DNA of 64,000 nt from Paragorgia papillata (GCA_035771165.1 JAWNZC010000122.1:2831501-2895500), one strand, 5' to 3'; counted from the stretch's first letter, positions 46,830-59,754 are shown. Numbers and translations: made by a program. Notes: generated from the sequence alone by a model not told the origin.

Positions 46830-47345
46830 TGTTGGAATGTTTGTTCGATATATACATGGCAGGTTGACCGAGTCTCCCCCGAGAGAGTTTTCGTCAAATT
46901 TTACCAAATTATTGTTAATCTACGAAATAATTACAACAGACAAATGCTTATACTTACTTTAGGAGTTGTTAGAGTCCAAATTTTCGTTGGTTTCGCTTAT
47001 ATATTGACAAATAAAAGCCATGATGACGTCGAGATCCGACTAACCGGAAATTCAGGTCAGCTCTCTCCAAATACTTCATAGCATGTAAAAAATTTGATAA
47101 ATTATACCAAATCGAAGCATGATATTAGGAATGGACGAGAATGGGTTAGAGGCAGAATAATTGTACACTTCTGCAGAGTAGAGCAAACAAACGCTTCGTA
47201 AAGTTCAGAAACTGACCAAACTAACTTCAGATTGTCTTTTGACCAATCATAAATTAAACGAGATCTGGAAGAGCATGATATAAACGTGCATCTCTTAACA
47301 ACAACTTATTTTGTAAAAGCTATATAAGTGAAGTTAATTTTCAAT
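46830..47345. other. Intergenic, no gene recognised
   Basis: Unique within the window; no coding or RNA feature that I can support. Confidence 0.4.
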
Positions 47346-47349
47346 AGAG

Positions 47350-47520
47350 CAAAGTGAAAAAGTGGTAAACTGCCAAGAATAATTTTATTTATAACGAAAT
47401 ACTGACGTTTCAAGCGGGGCCTTCATCAGAGTAAAATGACGAGGGGCTCTGCTCGAAACGTCAGTGCTTCGTTATAAAAGGTATATATTTTTTTGGCAGT
47501 TCACCACTTTTTCACTTTGC
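47350..47520. mobile_element. Inverted pair of Penelope-like termini
   Basis: Outer arms AGTGAAAAAGTGG...CTGCCAA and TTGGCAG...CCACTTTTTCACT. Inner arms CGAAATACTGACGTTTC and GAAACGTCAGTGCTTCG. The centre is at about 47430. The left half encodes a hammerhead candidate on the minus strand (47382-47437). The right half has a degenerate plus-strand copy in which the conserved C of CTGACGA is replaced by A. Confidence 0.65.
47382..47437 (-). ncRNA. Hammerhead ribozyme candidate (type I)
   Basis: On the minus strand from 47437: ATTTTA (stem I, 5' side), CT, CTGATGA core (47429-47423), stem II AGGC-CCC-GCTT, GAA core, stem III ACG with a 9-nt loop and CGT, then T as the base before the predicted cut between 47393 and 47392, then ATAAA and TAAAAT, which closes stem I with ATTTTA. 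All core bases of the family consensus (CUGAUGA, GAA, NUH) are present. Short stem III is typical of ribozymes reported in Penelope-like elements. Activity not shown. Confidence 0.65.
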
Positions 47521-47789
47521 TGTATCTAAAACACTGCCTATAGTACGCAGCGCTCTACTTTTTTTAATTTTCAATACTGATATAGATGACGTATATTCTG
47601 ACAATTTATCTGTATCACTCGTTTTTCTGAATAACATAATATAGCGTTAAAGCATTCTAGGTATCTCTCTTGTACCTTATATTTATATTCAAATCGAAAT
47701 CTGTAATATTAAAAGCTAATTGAGTCTTGTTTTATGAAACAACAATATCATAAAAGCATTACATAATTCTTTTTTATCACTCTTCCCGT

Positions 47790-47965
47790 ACGAAAATATT
47801 CTATAGAATATTCCTTAGAATATTCTATAGAATATCCCATAGAATACTAAATTCTATAGAATATTCAACTAGATATTGGGACTTATTCTATAGAACATTC
47901 TATAGCATATTCTATAACATAGATTATACTCCATAGCATTATTCCATAGAATATTATTCCAATGA
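47790..47965. repeat. Degenerate satellite of ATTCTATAGAATATTC palindromes
   Basis: About a dozen diverged occurrences of a self-complementary TCTATAGAATAT-type motif in 175 bp. No gene. Confidence 0.7.
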
Positions 47966-48117
47966 ATATCCAGCAGAATATTATATAAAATATCTTACAG
48001 AATATATGAAAGTAATATTTAACAATTGTCCATTTTTTTACAATCGATGATCCAAATAAAACTTTACAAATATAGATACAGTAATATACATGTATGCAAC
48101 AGTATAGACGAACATGA

Positions 48118-48563
48118 TTGCATATATATAGCGAGATAAAATTATGCAAGAATTCAGCTATTAATATTATAAATACTACATCCAAAATTTTAATTTATTC
48201 AAAAGAATCTAATACAACACATAATTATATACCAAATAGCAATTTACGCCAATACCATACTAGAAACAAGGCCAAATCCCACTTACCTAAAGCTAAGACT
48301 AACTGGGGAAAACATAAATTAATTTATCACGCTCTGAACGGTTTTAATAATTTAACTCCTGACTTTCATATCATTAAGTCACTGTCACTGTTCAAACTTA
48401 AACTTGGCAAATTATCCTCTTAACTGCTACTATATGTATCTTAACTATTTTTTATTATCTTGTATTTACATATTTCATTTATGTTACACAGGGCCCCATT
48501 GAAAAACACTTCGGTGACATATGCTCCCTGTTAAAAATATTATTATTATTATTATTATTATTA

Positions 48564-48602
<39 letters not shown>
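48118..48602 (+). pseudogene. 3' end of a non-LTR (LINE) retrotransposon
   Basis: The frame ending at 48423 carries the C-terminal signature of LINE ORF2 proteins: YHTRNKAKSHLP, then TNWGK, a short 'HALNGFNNL' block where the family has W-N-L-P, and a terminal SLSLFKLKLGKL. A short 3'UTR with CACAGGGCCCCATTGAAAAA and CTCCCTGTTAAAAAT leads to an (ATT)n tail at 48540-48602, a usual way such elements end. The reverse transcriptase itself is absent, so this is a 5'-truncated dead copy. Confidence 0.7.
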
Positions 48603-48604
<2 letters not shown>

Positions 48605-49262
48605 CCTGGCAAGAAGGTGAGTAATAGTGAAGAAGATATGAAAAGTTCTGTAAAATTTCGTATTAAATCTGTACGTTTTCTTTTTCCATGTTGACAAAAA
48701 CAGCATGCAGGCGATGCAGGCTGAAATTAATATACTTTTTCGCTGAAGTATTTTAAAAACATTTGCAATTTTTACATGTATTAAAAACAACTCAAGGACG
48801 CCTGGTCAGGCGTTCACTCGGGCTACTGCAAAATCACAGTGCTATATATATAGTAGGTGAAGCCGTGAAGGTGTTTTGGGTAAAAGGTACTGAAGTGTTA
48901 TCGAAGCTGCAATCATATACATGCGCAGGTTGTCACATACAGTGCTACAGACAAAAGTCAAAACACAATCCAATTCTCGGGGATCCGATAGAAAACACAA
49001 TTTGCAATAACAAAACACGATTGCCTGTATTTATTAACGTACTTCCACACATGTACACAGCGTTCATATGTCGAGTCACTTATAGTTCGGGTATTAAATA
49101 TCAACACTACAACTATTTACGGCGTGTGCGATTGTAAGTGTATATAATCCCCGAGCCCGGGCGGAGGGCCGAAGGCCCGGAGCCCGGTGAGGGTGCTAAT
49201 CTCGAGGTGCGTGGAGTCCACTTTACACGCGAGATGAAAAGCTGAAAGTAATTCTGAAACCT

Positions 49263-49325
<63 letters not shown>

Positions 49326-49639
49326 ATAAAATCGACAACTTGCGCAGTTCGAATAGCAGGGTACTGGTAACTAACCTGTTAAATTATTCAAATTATTTAA
49401 ATTTACGTCAGCAAATTATAATTTAGAAGTTCGGTTGGATTACGAAATAGTTTTTCAACGATCAGGACGAAAGAAATATTTGCCAGAAAAATGGTTTCAG
49501 CTAAAATGTACATTAATATTACTATGGAAAAAGACCAAAGAAAGAAGGCTAAGAAGAGATGTGGCAGCGAGAAAAAGACAACGATAAATACGACTTAAAA
49601 CAGTCACTGAAAAAAGCCTAAAAATTAATACAATAAAGA

Positions 49640-50250
49640 CCGAAAACAATGCCGACCGAAATCAACTGAAAGAAGAAGGATGTGTCCTGAAACTGTTCAA
49701 AGCCGGTAAATAATTTTGCTCTGGTGTATTCTACATAACTCGAGAGGGAACGGTTAAGAAATGTTGAAACAAACGGCTTTTCAGATCATGAAGAGAGCTG
49801 AATGATGCCTTGTCATATTTATGTTTCAACAACGAAAAAAGTAAGAAACCGCGAAGGAGAAAAACAATCCGAAAAGAGTAGACTGAATTGGCAGTTTTTG
49901 TGGTGACAAAAGCAGAAGAAGTTTAACGGTAGGAGATTCGTATTTACCAGTTTAGCTAAGTTAAAATGGAAGAAATCTTGAAAATGAAAATTGATATAAA
50001 TAATATATTGTCTAGAGTTGTCAGTTGAACGCTAGGACGTTGACTTGTGTCTTTTCTTGGCCACTGTTTTATTTATTTTTGAATGAAAATTTGTCATTTG
50101 GTTCATTTCGTTGTGTTTTTTGTTTTTTTTAATATTGACTTTGCATGTTCTTTTAGTTGTCAATACATGACTACAGTGAACCTTGCTAACTAATTTTCTG
50201 GGATGTTTTCTGATGTGTGTGTCATTAATACAACAAAAAACAGAAATTAG
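49640..50250. other. Segment present only in duplication copy 2
   Basis: About 0.58 kb between AAAATTAATACA and AGAGGGGGGAAGGGG that copy 1 lacks; there, a G run of 14 or more lies at 11519-11534. No ORF or terminal repeats noticed. It may be ancestral sequence lost from copy 1. Confidence 0.6.
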
Positions 50251-50279
50251 AGGGGGGAAGGGGGCGGAGTGGCGTTAAA

Positions 50280-50778
50280 AAATGCATATAAAGCGGGCGA
50301 GGGGTTGTTGCGTTCATGTATTTCTAGTATCAAGATATGTCTGTGAACACACAGAACACATCCGAGACGAGTGATCAGACATCAGAAAAGCAAAGAAAGA
50401 CAGTATTATTTCCATACATGTACAGCGTTCAATATGTCAAGTCTCTTCGCCTTATTACACAGCTTCAATGGTTCATGTTTACCTAGAAAGTGTCACCTGC
50501 AAGTTCACTTAATCAACGGCCTGTGCGATTGTAGCGTATATCATATCAAGATACTTGCCAGCGACATTATACTGCCCAATAACTATGTCTGTGAACACAC
50601 AAAACACATCCAAGACGAGAAAGGTCAGTCGAAAAGAAAGAAGGCACATGCAGTCATTGCACTGGTCACATGCATAGATATAGTCGCATGCCTCAGTTTC
50701 GCAAAGCTAATTGGTCAATATCAGGGCCCTTATATACTGGGCGGCGCAACGCCAGTCAATTCGCTGATCGACGTGTGA
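50280..50778 (+). other. Duplicate of the 11547-12078 locus
   Basis: Same TATA-like GCATATAAAGCGGG and frames. The CTTGTCAGCGACATTA spacer before the first ATG is deleted here. A few residues differ (for example HIQDE for HIEDE). Function unknown. Confidence 0.25.
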
Positions 50779-51850
50779 TGCGGAAGTAGACTGGCACGTG
50801 CGAGTTTTGAAGAAAATTCGAGCAAAAGCAGCAATTCGTGTATCGGTAGATTATCACTATTTTTTCGTTAGGTTTTTCATGTGAGAAGAAATTGATTGGA
50901 TTTACAGATAAAATATTACTTCTATTACTGCAGCAGTATGTATTTTGTGTAGAAACTAGTGTCAAAGAGAATTTATTTTGGATAATGTCCATGCCTTTTA
51001 ATGCCTTTCATGGAGGCTAAATTTCACCACGAGCGCATTGTATGTTCTTCTACTACCAACGGCTAGAGATTCAGGTATTTTGAAGTTTATTATCTTACTC
51101 TTGTTTGTTAAAATTCTTGTTAAAATCGGAGATGATCATTTTGAGATATCGTGGCTGAAGGTCGACCCTTATCAATGCTTGATTTCTAGCGGTTTAACCT
51201 TTCAAATTTTGTAAGAAATATAAACAAGACGTGTTGTTTTGACATACGGCGATTCTCTTGAACCGTGTCATTGTATTCCTTAAGTTTCCGGACTGTTGAA
51301 ACAAAATTATTGTAATTTCTAAACAGATTCATTTCTTTATTCGATTTATTATAATACGAGTTTTTGGAAGTATAGTCGGCGAATTGTGTGTTAAAATGTT
51401 GCCAACACCGTGAGATTTTACTGTGACATAGGTAAGAAGTATAATTTTCATATTTGGTAGAAATAAAACAATTTGTGATTGATCAATTTTTTATTTTGAC
51501 CCTGAAACTTGGTGTACTGTGTGGAAGCAAGAGGTTTCTTCTATCGAACATTGACCTGTGCTTATGCATGGCGTTTGCAAACTTAAAAAAATATGTCGCG
51601 TCAGGATTGTAATGTCGTAGGCAAATTTCAGCAATTCAGTTCAGAGTAAAATAAAACTAACCTTGTCACATATTCTTCCACGTATATAAAACGAGCTAAA
51701 TCCTCAAAAGAACTTATTTCTTCAATTGGTCAAAGCACGGCCTTATCTATCTTATACAATACCAGCAATTCAATTCATAAGAATCAATTGTACTTGCTCA
51801 TGAAATTTCTTAAGAAATTTTAACTTTGCTTTGCTGTTTCTGTTAAAAAC

Positions 51851-51866
51851 AACCTAGGTCGAGCTG
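51851..51866. other. Empty insertion site of the palindrome array
   Basis: AACCTAGGTCGAGCTG here corresponds to AACCTA ... TAGCTCGAGCTG around the array in copy 1. The single TA at 51855-51856 became the flanking TA pair. Confidence 0.88.
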
Positions 51867-54800
51867 TTATCTGAAAGCAATCAACCTGCAGCATTTGTTG
51901 AATCTATACCAACCAATCTTCAACAGAAGATTATTAGATTTACAAACTGTAACATGTTAATTCAAGGTGCTGTATGTTAAATCATTACATGATAACTATC
52001 AAATCCTAAATCCAAGAAATGAGTACCAGTTCTAAGCATACTCGATATGATTATTATGCCTTATTGCCTCTTTATCACTGTCAACTGTCTATCAAGTGGT
52101 TGAGTAATTACTCTCTGACAAGCATATATCTTTTCATTTTTACAGTCTTTAGGAATGTTTACTTCCAGTTGACCAAAAATGCTGCAGAATTTGCTGGAGG
52201 ATAGTTTTTTCGTGAAAAACAGTCAGTTCTAAAGAATTTGTGGTATTGGTGGAAAAATGATTTGTTCCCATGAGTGGTTTGTTTTTGCAAAAGTTTTCTT
52301 CAAGTCAACTGCTTTCTTCTTCACCTTCAACTTCATGAAAACAAGCTTGAAAGTCTTGAAATAACTCTGAGATGTACAATTCACAAATTCTTATTTTAAA
52401 CCAAATTTAGTGGAATCCAATGCTGGTGCTAGTGCCAATGTAATAATTTTTTATTTATTTATCTACTTTGTGTAAAAAATAGTTGCCAGAGTTTGTAAAT
52501 AGTTATTACATTTTTAATGAAAATACTTGAACTAGTTGTGCTCTCAATGTTGAATGCTTTGATACCTTTATATCTTCACTATTAGTGTCATCCAACTCAA
52601 ACTTGAAATATTTTTTAAATCCACTTTGCTAGCCATATTTATGGTTTTGTTTTAATTTTAATTTAATATATTACCGCTTTATAACGATTCATACCTAGTT
52701 AGTTTAATAACCCTCTGATACCCAAGCAAAAAATTGTTGATAACAACCGCTGACCGGTGAATATCAATTACTCGTTGCCAGGCCCCGCATCACACGTCGA
52801 TCCGCTCTCCCATTGCCGTTGCACCGCCCGGTATATAAGCGCCCTGGTCAATATCACCAGCGGCCGCGCAGAGGACTAATAACGCGTCGCAAGAAAATAA
52901 AAATAATCGCGAAACCTAGACTCGTCTACCTGCGGTAGCCCGAGTAACTAGAGAGCATTGGGAGCAAAATCTGCTAACCATTTGGAAGCTGCCATCTTGG
53001 ATCAGTCGGGGGCAAAATTGCAAACCGGATAGTAGGAAAGGTCTGGGGCCGAGTAGTTTTACATCCAGGTTTTAAACTGATCCAAGATGACAGCCTTCAA
53101 TTGGTTGCCGCGTTTGACTGAAGTTTCCCGCCCAATGCCTCCTCTAGTTTTATTTATGATCTCTATGGTTGTCAATGGGAGTGGTATTTGCTATATATTG
53201 CGATTAATGGGATCTATAGACCCCCGGCCCTTCGGGCACCCTTCTAAAACTAGATCTGGTTTACTATTTTTTTGTCAAATAACGACGGATATTATCTTAT
53301 CACGAATGAACTCAGTAAGTTATTTAACAATTAGTCACCAAAGTCGAGGTGATTATCGTTAAATATAAACGATAATCACTGAAACTGAGGTGACTAATTG
53401 TTTTAGTAAAATTTCAGGCCTGAGAAGAATCTGTTCAGTATTTTTGACGATTTGTTAGGTTTAAAAGAATAGTCGCTGCAGTCGCCATTTTGAAAAATAA
53501 CAAGACACCTGGGTCAGGTGTTCACTAGGGCTACTGGAAAGTGCAGAGGTCTCTATAATACATGAGCAAAGAGGTGGGAGTGGGCTGAGGAAGATCAGAT
53601 TGGAGGCTGAATATCGAATGTGCATGGTGCAGGACTATCCTGAATTGTCAATTTAAAGTGTCTAAAACTCACGATTATCCTGAAGCCTAGGGGACTTCTC
53701 TGTCCCACATGGGGGATGTTAAAATAAAAAGCATATAACAAAAAACCGGTAGGGGTGTTGTAAGGGTCTGAGAGTGGAACTTTCTCCTTGAGAGGTTGTG
53801 GTTAGATTTAGGGTTACCGGGGGTTGTCGTTAGGTCTAGGGTCAGGTTTAGAGGTGGGGGGTCAGGGTTGGGTTTCATTTTCTTTAATATTCAGGATTAT
53901 CTGGAATTCTCACACATCATTAGATATTCATAGCATTTCGGCCAATCCGGTTGCTTGATTTACGTCACATGTACTTACATAGAAACCCAGTCTAAACCAG
54001 AGACCTAATTAATTCAAGTGGACAGGGGTTAGAAGATGAGGAGGGAAATTGAGGGGAAAACAATACATATGTTAATTTCAATACTGTATTTAGAAATGTT
54101 TTCTAAATACACTAAATACAGTACGCTGTATTTAGAAATCATTTCCCAATACAGTTTTCTGTCGCTATAGAAACCAGTTCCAAATACAACATTCTTTTAC
54201 CTAACAGCGCTTCACACTATAAGCGACTACATGCGATACATATATTACAAGTAAAATAGACTAACAAGAAACCAAACTTACGTTGGTGCAATTTCAGTTA
54301 TTCGACGACAGACAGAAACCTACGAAAAGCGCTAAAACAGTGATGTTGCTTGCAGACTGATTGAAGTAATGAAGTTTAAACGTCCATCTACCTTTCATAA
54401 TAATTATTATATACATATCAAAGTATACAAGACATTCACCTCACGCTTTGTTTTCTCCGGTATCGACCATTAACATCTTCTGTCTTCTTTAGTTTGTAAA
54501 TATCTACATTATTCCAATTGTCATCTATATTTTCTCTGCTCAATATCAATCCTGGCTAAATTGACCTGCTGTTCAACATAATCTAATGTATGTTATCCAA
54601 TAAATCCAACGTCTTGCGAACCAAAACTCCTGGCTGTTTTAAAACAAAAATTTTCCCTGTCTCTGCAAGCGCTTGACGACCAGTCTATTGTGATTGCCCT
54701 CATTGCAATGAATATCTAATGATGTGTGAGAAGCTATTTCAAATCCTCGTTAGTGTTTTACACTTGGTTGCCAAATCCCATGTGCAGTTAACAATAGCTC

Positions 54801-56860
54801 GGCTGCGCCTCGCTATTGTTAACGGCACATAGGATTTAGAAACCACGTCTAAAACACTAACTCGGATTTAAAATATTACTTCTAGACCATTTCACAATTC
54901 AGGATAATCATGTAAACAAATACAATAGAATAAGTGATTAAGGTTAGACTAAGCAGCAAGCCATTACTAAGTAAGCAAGCAGTATATTACCTAGACAAAG
55001 TTTGTTTTTTGTTTCCACCTTGGACAAAGATTTTCTTTGTTTTTTTCTTCATTTCGTATCTAATTATTATTCAAGGTCTTTATGCGATATAAAGACCTCC
55101 GAAGAACAAAGAAAACCGACTCGATAATAAATTAATATAAGATAATACCATGATTGACTCAGTTTCTTTTACTAAGTAAGCAGTATATTACAGAGACGAT
55201 CGAGAACAAGCGAACGTACCAAGGAACTATTTAAAATGCACACTCAATGAGATTATATTAAAGCTAATGAAGCAGTTGAATCACATCGAGTTTATTTGGC
55301 ATAACTTTATTAACACAACAATACATAATCCGGGCAAATTACATTTAAAGTTTTCCCATTTAGCGTAAACTTCAGCACGAAAATGGATGTCAACACAGCA
55401 TATTTACCCGTCCTTTGCAAGTTGTCAATTCTGTTTTCAACGTTGTTTCTGTCTCGCTCATCTTGAAGATAGTTTCCAATAGCCAGCAGGTTATCAGATT
55501 GTGACCATGAGTGATAGCTTTCAGTATTAAAATTCAACAAATCATATAAATCGTTTATAATCAGTTTGACTTGAACCTGCGCTTTCTGATTTGAGATGTC
55601 TGCGGAGTAGGCTAAGAGCGTGAGACTCGGCCTCCCACAGGTAGCCCGAGTAATTACACTATTGGTTCACCGTCAAAATGATGATTCCGACAATTTCCGA
55701 CAACAATTCCTCCTCGCGCGAGGTAACTATCGCGAAATAGGCGGTTCAGCTCGACCAGTCAGGGGCCGAAAAATGCAATAGTTACTTCTGAAAGGTTACT
55801 AACGACTTATAGTGAATGAACTAAAGCCATGGTTTCCATATAATCGCTACGACCCCGAGATCGCTCAAAAATTAACTCGGCGATCGCAGCGATTGTAGCG
55901 ATCAACAATCGTGTCGTTGTTTCCATATGATCACTGATCGCGGCCATGGCTGATCGCAGCTATTTTTTAAAGTGTTTATAAACCCAAATATGATATTACT
56001 GCACATGGATTCTATTTAATGTGAATAGTTGAATGCTAAAATATTTTTTGATTTTAACTTTTAATTGTTGTTATATTGAGATTTGTATACATAATTTTTA
56101 GTCCCAAGAATAATCTTAACACCGTCCTCGTTCTTTATACAACGCCACTTAGAGCTTTTTCGCGTCTTCACGACGACGTCGACGGCCAAAAGATGAGAAC
56201 TGTTGCTTGAGATATTGGGGCGTTTGAGAGTACATTAAACTAACTTCAAATACAAAATATAATAGTCAGTTGACCGAGACTTCTTTAAATTGCAAAACTT
56301 GTCCTATTACCAAATTCACATATTAATGGCATTCTTGAATAGTATATTCTATATTTTATCATTTTTTTCATTAAAATCTTCAAGCGGTTTACTTTATCAT
56401 AAGAAAAGAAAAACACACACACAAATGCCTATACATTGACGTCATCCTCATTAACATTTTGGAAATACAAACCTCACTATAACAACAAATAGAAGTTCAA
56501 GTCAGAAGAAAATGTTTTGGCATTCAACTATTCACGTTACATAAAATCCATATCAGTGATCTTATTTGAGTTTATAGGCATTATAATGGTCCGCAGGGAT
56601 GCATACTGATCGCCAAGCTCGCTGAGATTGCAAAATCACCGTTTCCATATAAAACGAAACGATTGCCACGATCAACAAGATATAGAGCATTTTAATTTCT
56701 ATCTTTCGGTTCATACACTCCTGTATGTTTTTTCCAAATTGCACTCAAAACCACGCTATTACCTATGCAAATATTTCGTATTGTTTCACTACCCGAACGG
56801 GGCCACCGATCAAGTGAGTGAAAACGATCCATATATTGAATTCTCTTGTAGTTTTCAGTG
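51857..56860. other. Duplicated intergenic sequence of copy 2
   Basis: Carries the copy-2 versions of the repeats described at 24784, 25149, 26590 and 28130. No gene supported. The empty site for the 160-bp MITE is at about 55476-55482. Confidence 0.5.
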
Positions 56861-56865
56861 AATAC

Positions 56866-57078
56866 TCCTGCCATGCTTTTCTGTTTATTAAAACAAAAAA
56901 GTGCAAACAAACTTTTATAGGACACTTAATAAAAGACAAGTAAATTTAAAGTAAAATATTAAACAAGGATAATGCTTGAAATATTTTAATGCTTATTCAG
57001 CTAATCAGCTATAACAGTTTTCTATCAGTTGATTCGGGTTGTCGGTTGTCCATTTATGCCTGGTCTTCAATCGTATTT
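56866..57078 (-). other. Gene C exon 3 (3'UTR) with poly(A) signal
   Basis: Acceptor TTTTATTTTAG above 57078 and AATAAA at 56889-56884 on the minus strand. The donor CAG|GTAAAA lies at 57896/57895. Confidence 0.58.
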
Positions 57079-57902
57079 CTAAAATAAAATATAGTAAATT
57101 AAAAAATTTATCACGCAATCTAAATCTATTTAGTAGAAACTTACTAGTATACTGTTGTAAATGCAGCAATCTGATTGGCTACTATACTCGATATCTATTC
57201 TTCAATAGATATTGAGTAGCAAACTGAGTACCAGTACTCGCGCGACCATGCAGTGAACATGGAGGCCACGAGGAGTGAAAGATTTGTTTGCCTTGGTTTC
57301 ACACAGAAACAATGGTTATGCTTCGTTTTTTGAAATAATTTGGAAGTGAAGAACTAAGGTACACAATTAAGTTAGTTTCTACTAAAACAATTAAGTTAGT
57401 TTCACTATTCACTCATATAAATTTCGAGCTCAAAATCTAATTGTTATAATAATATAATCATATTATTATAAAATATTGATAAAATGCATTCTTTTTTAAA
57501 GAAAGAATATTTCGTCATTATATATACAGTTTGTTTGTACTAGCTTTTAATTGACTTTTTATTAAAATACTTTAAAACAAAATAAAAATAATTGACCGAG
57601 CTTTCGAACTAAGCGTTTGTCGTCAGGATGATTACCCTGACGATGATCGCTTAGTTCGAAAGCTAGGTCAATTATTTTTTATTTTGTTTTAAAGCATTTT
57701 AATAAAAAGTCAATTAATAGTTAGCAGAAACAACTGTATATAATGAGGAACCGAATACCTTAGCTACAAACCTATCCTAGATTTGAATTAAACGTATAGT
57801 GTGCTGCGTAGGCATTACTAGTATGTGGCCTTAATTGTACAGAACAAAACTAAATAGAAATGTAGAATGGGTAGAATGTTTTTACCTGGTAACTTTTTAG
57901 TT

Positions 57903-59682
57903 TTAGCGGCCGTGAGGACGGTTATATCCACCCCACCCACCTTTTTTGCGATAACCACCACCATAACCACCACCATAACCACCACCATAACCACCACCAT
58001 AACCACCACCATAACCACCATGACCACCATAACCACCATGACCACCATAACCACCATAACCACCACCATGACGACGACGACTAGGATATTTCTTGCCATA
58101 ATAAGTCGGATCATCATCAATTTCTTTCCTGTAAGGGATTATTACGTTTTCTTATTAAGTATTTTGAGTTTGTATTAAAGGTGACTGTACTTTATTTACT
58201 TTATTGAGGAAAAGAAATAAAACGTCGCTAGCTGTTAGTGAAAAACTGGCTGAAAAACGGATGTTTTACACCCGTTTTCAAAATTACGCGACCCAGGAAG
58301 TTGACATGCATGTGGCGTGATGTGATTTTTATAGCAATTTGTTGTCACAAAATGGCGACATCAATACGAACTGAGTCAGAATACAATGAAATGAGGACGT
58401 TAATGCTGACCGAAAGGCGAATTATTTAACCATGTAACAATTCAATCCATGGGAATGTTGAATACGATGACAAAGTAAGTTATATTGAAGTATTTTGAAT
58501 TGTCATAAAACTTACATGTCGACTGCAATATTTCCACCTGGTCGCGTAATTTTGAAAACGGGTGTAATAACATTATAGAGACAAAAACAATTATGGTGAT
58601 GATGATGATGATGATAATATTTAAATAAAAAGAATAATGATATTATTACATTGTGTCTGTCTAAATTATTTATCTAAATCGTATACAATTTTCGCAATCA
58701 GTGCATGTGTTCTGGGCAACATGGTATACACTAGTGGTCAAAATTTATGGCTGCCCAAAGAAAAGCAATGTAATCAGGTAAATCCATTAAAACTTAACTC
58801 TTTCTCGACTGAATCGTTCTTTTTCAGTTCAACGATGCAGCCGACTTTAGTATTTTACTCTGACTAACACCAGTCGATTTTGCTCGTCAAGGGGGAAGTT
58901 CTCGGGCGCCAAGGGGTTAAATACAAATTAAAGTATCTTTTTCAGCATGCCAGGAAGTAATCCTGTTTGATAATGGTTATGAAAACGTTTTTGAAAGAAA
59001 ACGAACATTTAATTGGTTTAATCAACCATCCTTGGTATGTGTTTGAATAAAAAAATATTCGCAGAATAATATAATAATAATACACACTTTGAAATTTAAG
59101 AGTTCAAATAAAAAATCAAATATAACACTTTTATAAAGGACTGACTCAATGAGATTCTAAAAACATTACGCAGAAGTTGAAAATCTTGCAGAAATATAGA
59201 CTTTTTCGGCACTAGTATATTTAACACTTAGACAACGAGGACGAGTTGTCTAATTGTTTTAGTATCAACCATAAACAACTTTTCTTTAACGTAAAGAAGT
59301 CTTATCAAACATTGTTCTAAATGTTCAGATAGTTTTACCTGAAATTTAAGAATTCAAATTAAAAATCAAATATAACACTTTTATAAAGGACTGACTCCAT
59401 GAGATTCTGAAAACATTACGCGGAAGTTGAAAATCTTGCAGAAATATAGACATTTTGAGCCCTAGTATATATATATATATATATAGCTACGAATAACATT
59501 TCGAGCTTTTTTCTACGAAACTCCGTTTTCATATATTTGTAAGGACGGCATGTATATTTTACAGAATTAGATTTAAATGTATATACTCACATTTCGTCTT
59601 GTTCTTCTTCATCTTCTATTGGCAGAGCGTAAGCAACTGCCAGAAGAACTGCAAGAGCAAGGAAAAGATACGTTGATTTCAT
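57903..59682 (-). CDS. Gene C: secreted Gly/Tyr/His-rich cationic peptide precursor (105 aa)
   Basis: Coding exons 59682-59591 and 58128-57903 with the same AT|GTGAGT donor and TTACAG|G acceptor. Exon 1 encodes the same 30 residues as genes A and B. The propeptide matches gene A except Pro for Arg in KKYPSRRR. The repeat has expanded and changed register relative to A: GGY and GGH units first, then five GGGY units, then the same YRKKGGWGGYNRPHGR end. Differences from A are mostly whole-codon repeat changes, typical of slippage in a coding minisatellite. Signal peptide, basic sites and terminal Gly-Arg are intact. The poly-Val and poly-Thr readings of this exon are other-frame shadows. Confidence 0.82.
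58266..58567. mobile_element. MITE in intron 1 of gene C
   Basis: Same 302-bp element and position as in gene A (30559-30860). Confidence 0.78.
59091..59463 (-). repeat. 250-bp intronic tandem repeat in gene C (1.5 copies)
   Basis: One full unit 59091-59340 and a partial 59341-59463, then (TA)n. See gene A for the unit description. Confidence 0.85.
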
Positions 59683-59746
59683 CGTTGCTGCTTCTTTCTG
59701 TTGAGAACTGATCTCAAGTGACCATACCAGTCTTGATTTTCAGCAA

Positions 59747-59754
59747 CTTTTATA
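59747..59754 (-). promoter_or_regulatory. TATA box of gene C
   Basis: TATAAAAG on the minus strand, 65 bp upstream of the ATG at 59682, identical in spacing to gene A. Confidence 0.7.

Noticed and set aside
48479..48790. Asn-rich ORF
   Set aside because: Poly-Asn is the (ATT)n LINE tail read in reverse.
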